Shown piece after piece: positions 12,764-13,305 of a stretch of DNA of 13,305 bases (the first letter of the stretch is position 1; the number at the start of each line of letters is the position of its first letter). Under the pieces are notes generated by a model that saw only the letters and a program-made list of their open reading frames with translations, did not search any database and was not told the origin of the DNA. This stretch comes from an uncultured Eubacteriales bacterium (GTDB lineage Bacteria > Bacillota > Clostridia > Oscillospirales > Acutalibacteraceae): assembly GCA_934408795.1 (NCBI GenBank), contig CAKRVQ010000013.1:1-13305 (forward strand), given 5' to 3'. Made by a program: the position numbers and the translations under genes.

Positions 12764-12935
12764 TGTCGGGCGGGGCGGCACCGCGCGCCCCGAAGGGGCG
12801 CAAAACGGGAGGGCGAGACCCTGCGGCACGAAAGCACCGCCATTACGCGAACGGGATCGCCCTGCGGCACGGACCGTCCGCTCCCGTTTACGCGCTGCGC
12901 GCGTCGCGGTGCCGCCCCGCTGTCCGCTGCCGACA
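12764..12935. repeat. GC-rich nested inverted-repeat element upstream of dnaD
   Basis: The outer arms are TGTCGG (12764-12769) and CCGACA (12930-12935), then a perfect 16-bp pair GCGGGGCGGCACCGCG (12770-12785) with CGCGGTGCCGCCCCGC (12905-12920). Inside are a 7-bp hairpin GCGCCCC-GAA-GGGGCGC (12785-12801), a 9-bp pair AAACGGGAG (12803-12811) with CTCCCGTTT (12881-12889), and a direct repeat CCCTGCGGCACG (12819-12830 and 12860-12871). It is much richer in GC than its surroundings and non-coding as far as I can tell. It may be a structured RNA, a repetitive extragenic element or a small miniature transposon. It lies in the gene-free spacer 12730-13083. Confidence 0.65.
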
Positions 12936-12959
12936 TTTCTCTCTTTCGAATCGGTCAGA

Positions 12960-13064
12960 CAGACGATTTATCCGGTTTGCAATTTTTCGGCTCCCGTATG
13001 TAAGGCTACCGTGTGTCCGACTTCCGTGTGTCCGGTTCCCGTTTGTCAGGTTCTCCTTTGCTCG
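12960..13064. repeat. Degenerate 15-bp-period tandem tract downstream of the ttcA-like gene
   Basis: Seven 15-mers without indels. On the minus strand they read, from the gene side, CGAGCAAAGGAGAAC, CTGACAAACGGGAAC, CGGACACACGGAAGT, CGGACACACGGTAGC, CTTACATACGGGAGC, CGAAAAATTGCAAAC, CGGATAAATCGTCTG. The consensus is about CGGACAAACGGGAAC. Period 15 would keep a reading frame, but no supported gene runs through it. Confidence 0.7.
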
Positions 13065-13083
13065 CCGACGGGGGCGTAAGGTC

Positions 13084-13305
13084 TTACCACTTGGATATGC
13101 CAGCCCGCTGCATGGCGCCTATCGTTTTTTTCTTTATGTCGGGTATGCTCTTTTTCCACTCCCCGATCATTTCTTTCGTCTTTTGCCTCTCGGTGCAGCC
13201 GTCTGCCGGGCACTTGCTTTTGACTATCGGAAGTTCAAGCTTTTTTGACACCCTGTTTATGTAGCGTTCTTCGGCAAATATCATCGGTCTTATAAGATAC
13301 AGTCC
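13084..13305 (-). CDS. TtcA-like PP-loop ATPase, C-terminal part (runs off the window)
   Basis: The last 73 codons of a gene that begins beyond the window: GLYLIRPMIFAEERYINR, then LELPIVKSKCPADGCTERQKT and IKKKTIGAMQRAGISKW before TAA (13086-13084). The RPxI...E..I..y...elPvvkSpCPadG.t.R pattern is that of the C-terminal end of TtcA-family enzymes, PP-loop ATPases that thiolate cytidine 32 of tRNA; Clostridia carry several related proteins, so the exact substrate is open. The PP-loop and the central cysteines are not visible. No clear terminator follows; the 15-bp tract begins 19 nt after the stop. Confidence 0.75.
   Translation of the reverse strand, partial: GLYLIRPMIFAEERYINRVSKKLELPIVKSKCPADGCTERQKTKEMIGEWKKSIPDIKKKTIGAMQRAGISKW

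Noticed and set aside
12730..12936. Upstream extension of the dnaD frame to an earlier start
   Set aside because: It runs through the nested inverted repeat and gives an Arg/Pro/Ser-rich sequence unlike any DnaD; the ATG at 12729 begins a typical DnaD N-terminus.

Overview
The window reads like a chromosomal segment of an anaerobic, low-to-mid GC Gram-positive bacterium of the class Clostridia, probably an Oscillospirales- or Christensenellales-like gut lineage. This is inferred from the AdhE bifunctional dehydrogenase under a Rex-like operator, the tandem DnaD / DnaC(DnaI) pair, the BaiN/HI0933-type flavoprotein, the COG2509 flavoprotein, strong GGAGG-type ribosome binding sites and an almost complete one-strand gene bias. 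Every gene I accept is on the minus strand, so transcription runs from high to low coordinates. I see no mobile element, CRISPR array, tRNA or rRNA.

Layout in transcription order (right to left): the 3' end of a TtcA-like PP-loop gene (13305-13084); a 354-nt gene-free spacer with a 15-bp-period repeat tract and a GC-rich nested inverted repeat; a dnaD-family gene split by a frameshift (12729-11703), followed 1 nt later by a DnaC/DnaI-type helicase loader (11701-10736); a stand-alone feoA (10561-10328) with a 9-bp-period 3' tract and a good terminator; a 374-nt spacer that also holds a GNRA-capped hairpin and an extended -10 promoter; then a compact gene train: alpha/beta hydrolase (9953-9078), membrane-anchored MurF-like ligase (9091-7529), D-Ala-D-Ala ligase (7402-6203), Mn-type cation diffusion facilitator (6206-5019), HI0933/BaiN-like flavoprotein (5009-3747) and COG2509 flavoprotein (3750-2137). 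A 343-nt spacer with a strict 11-bp-period array leads to a LysR-family regulator (1793-840), then a 524-nt spacer and the start of adhE (315 to the window edge).

How the genes work together: MurF and Ddl make and attach D-Ala-D-Ala to the peptidoglycan precursor; the overlaps and short gaps suggest that the hydrolase, the metal exporter and the two flavoproteins are co-expressed with them. DnaD plus the loader would load the replicative helicase. AdhE regenerates NAD+ during fermentation, and its promoter carries a near-consensus operator for the NADH sensor Rex directly over the -10 box.

The least explained material lies between the genes. The adhE leader (about 330 nt) contains a roughly 180-nt block that looks like a structured RNA, with four alternating copies of a GGTGCCG / CGGCACC pairing element. 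At least four spacers and one gene end carry degenerate tandem tracts, each with its own period (9, 10, 11 or 15 bp). The two GC-rich hairpin elements at 10064-10103 and 12764-12935 are also unassigned. All calls come from reading the sequence; no database search was run.
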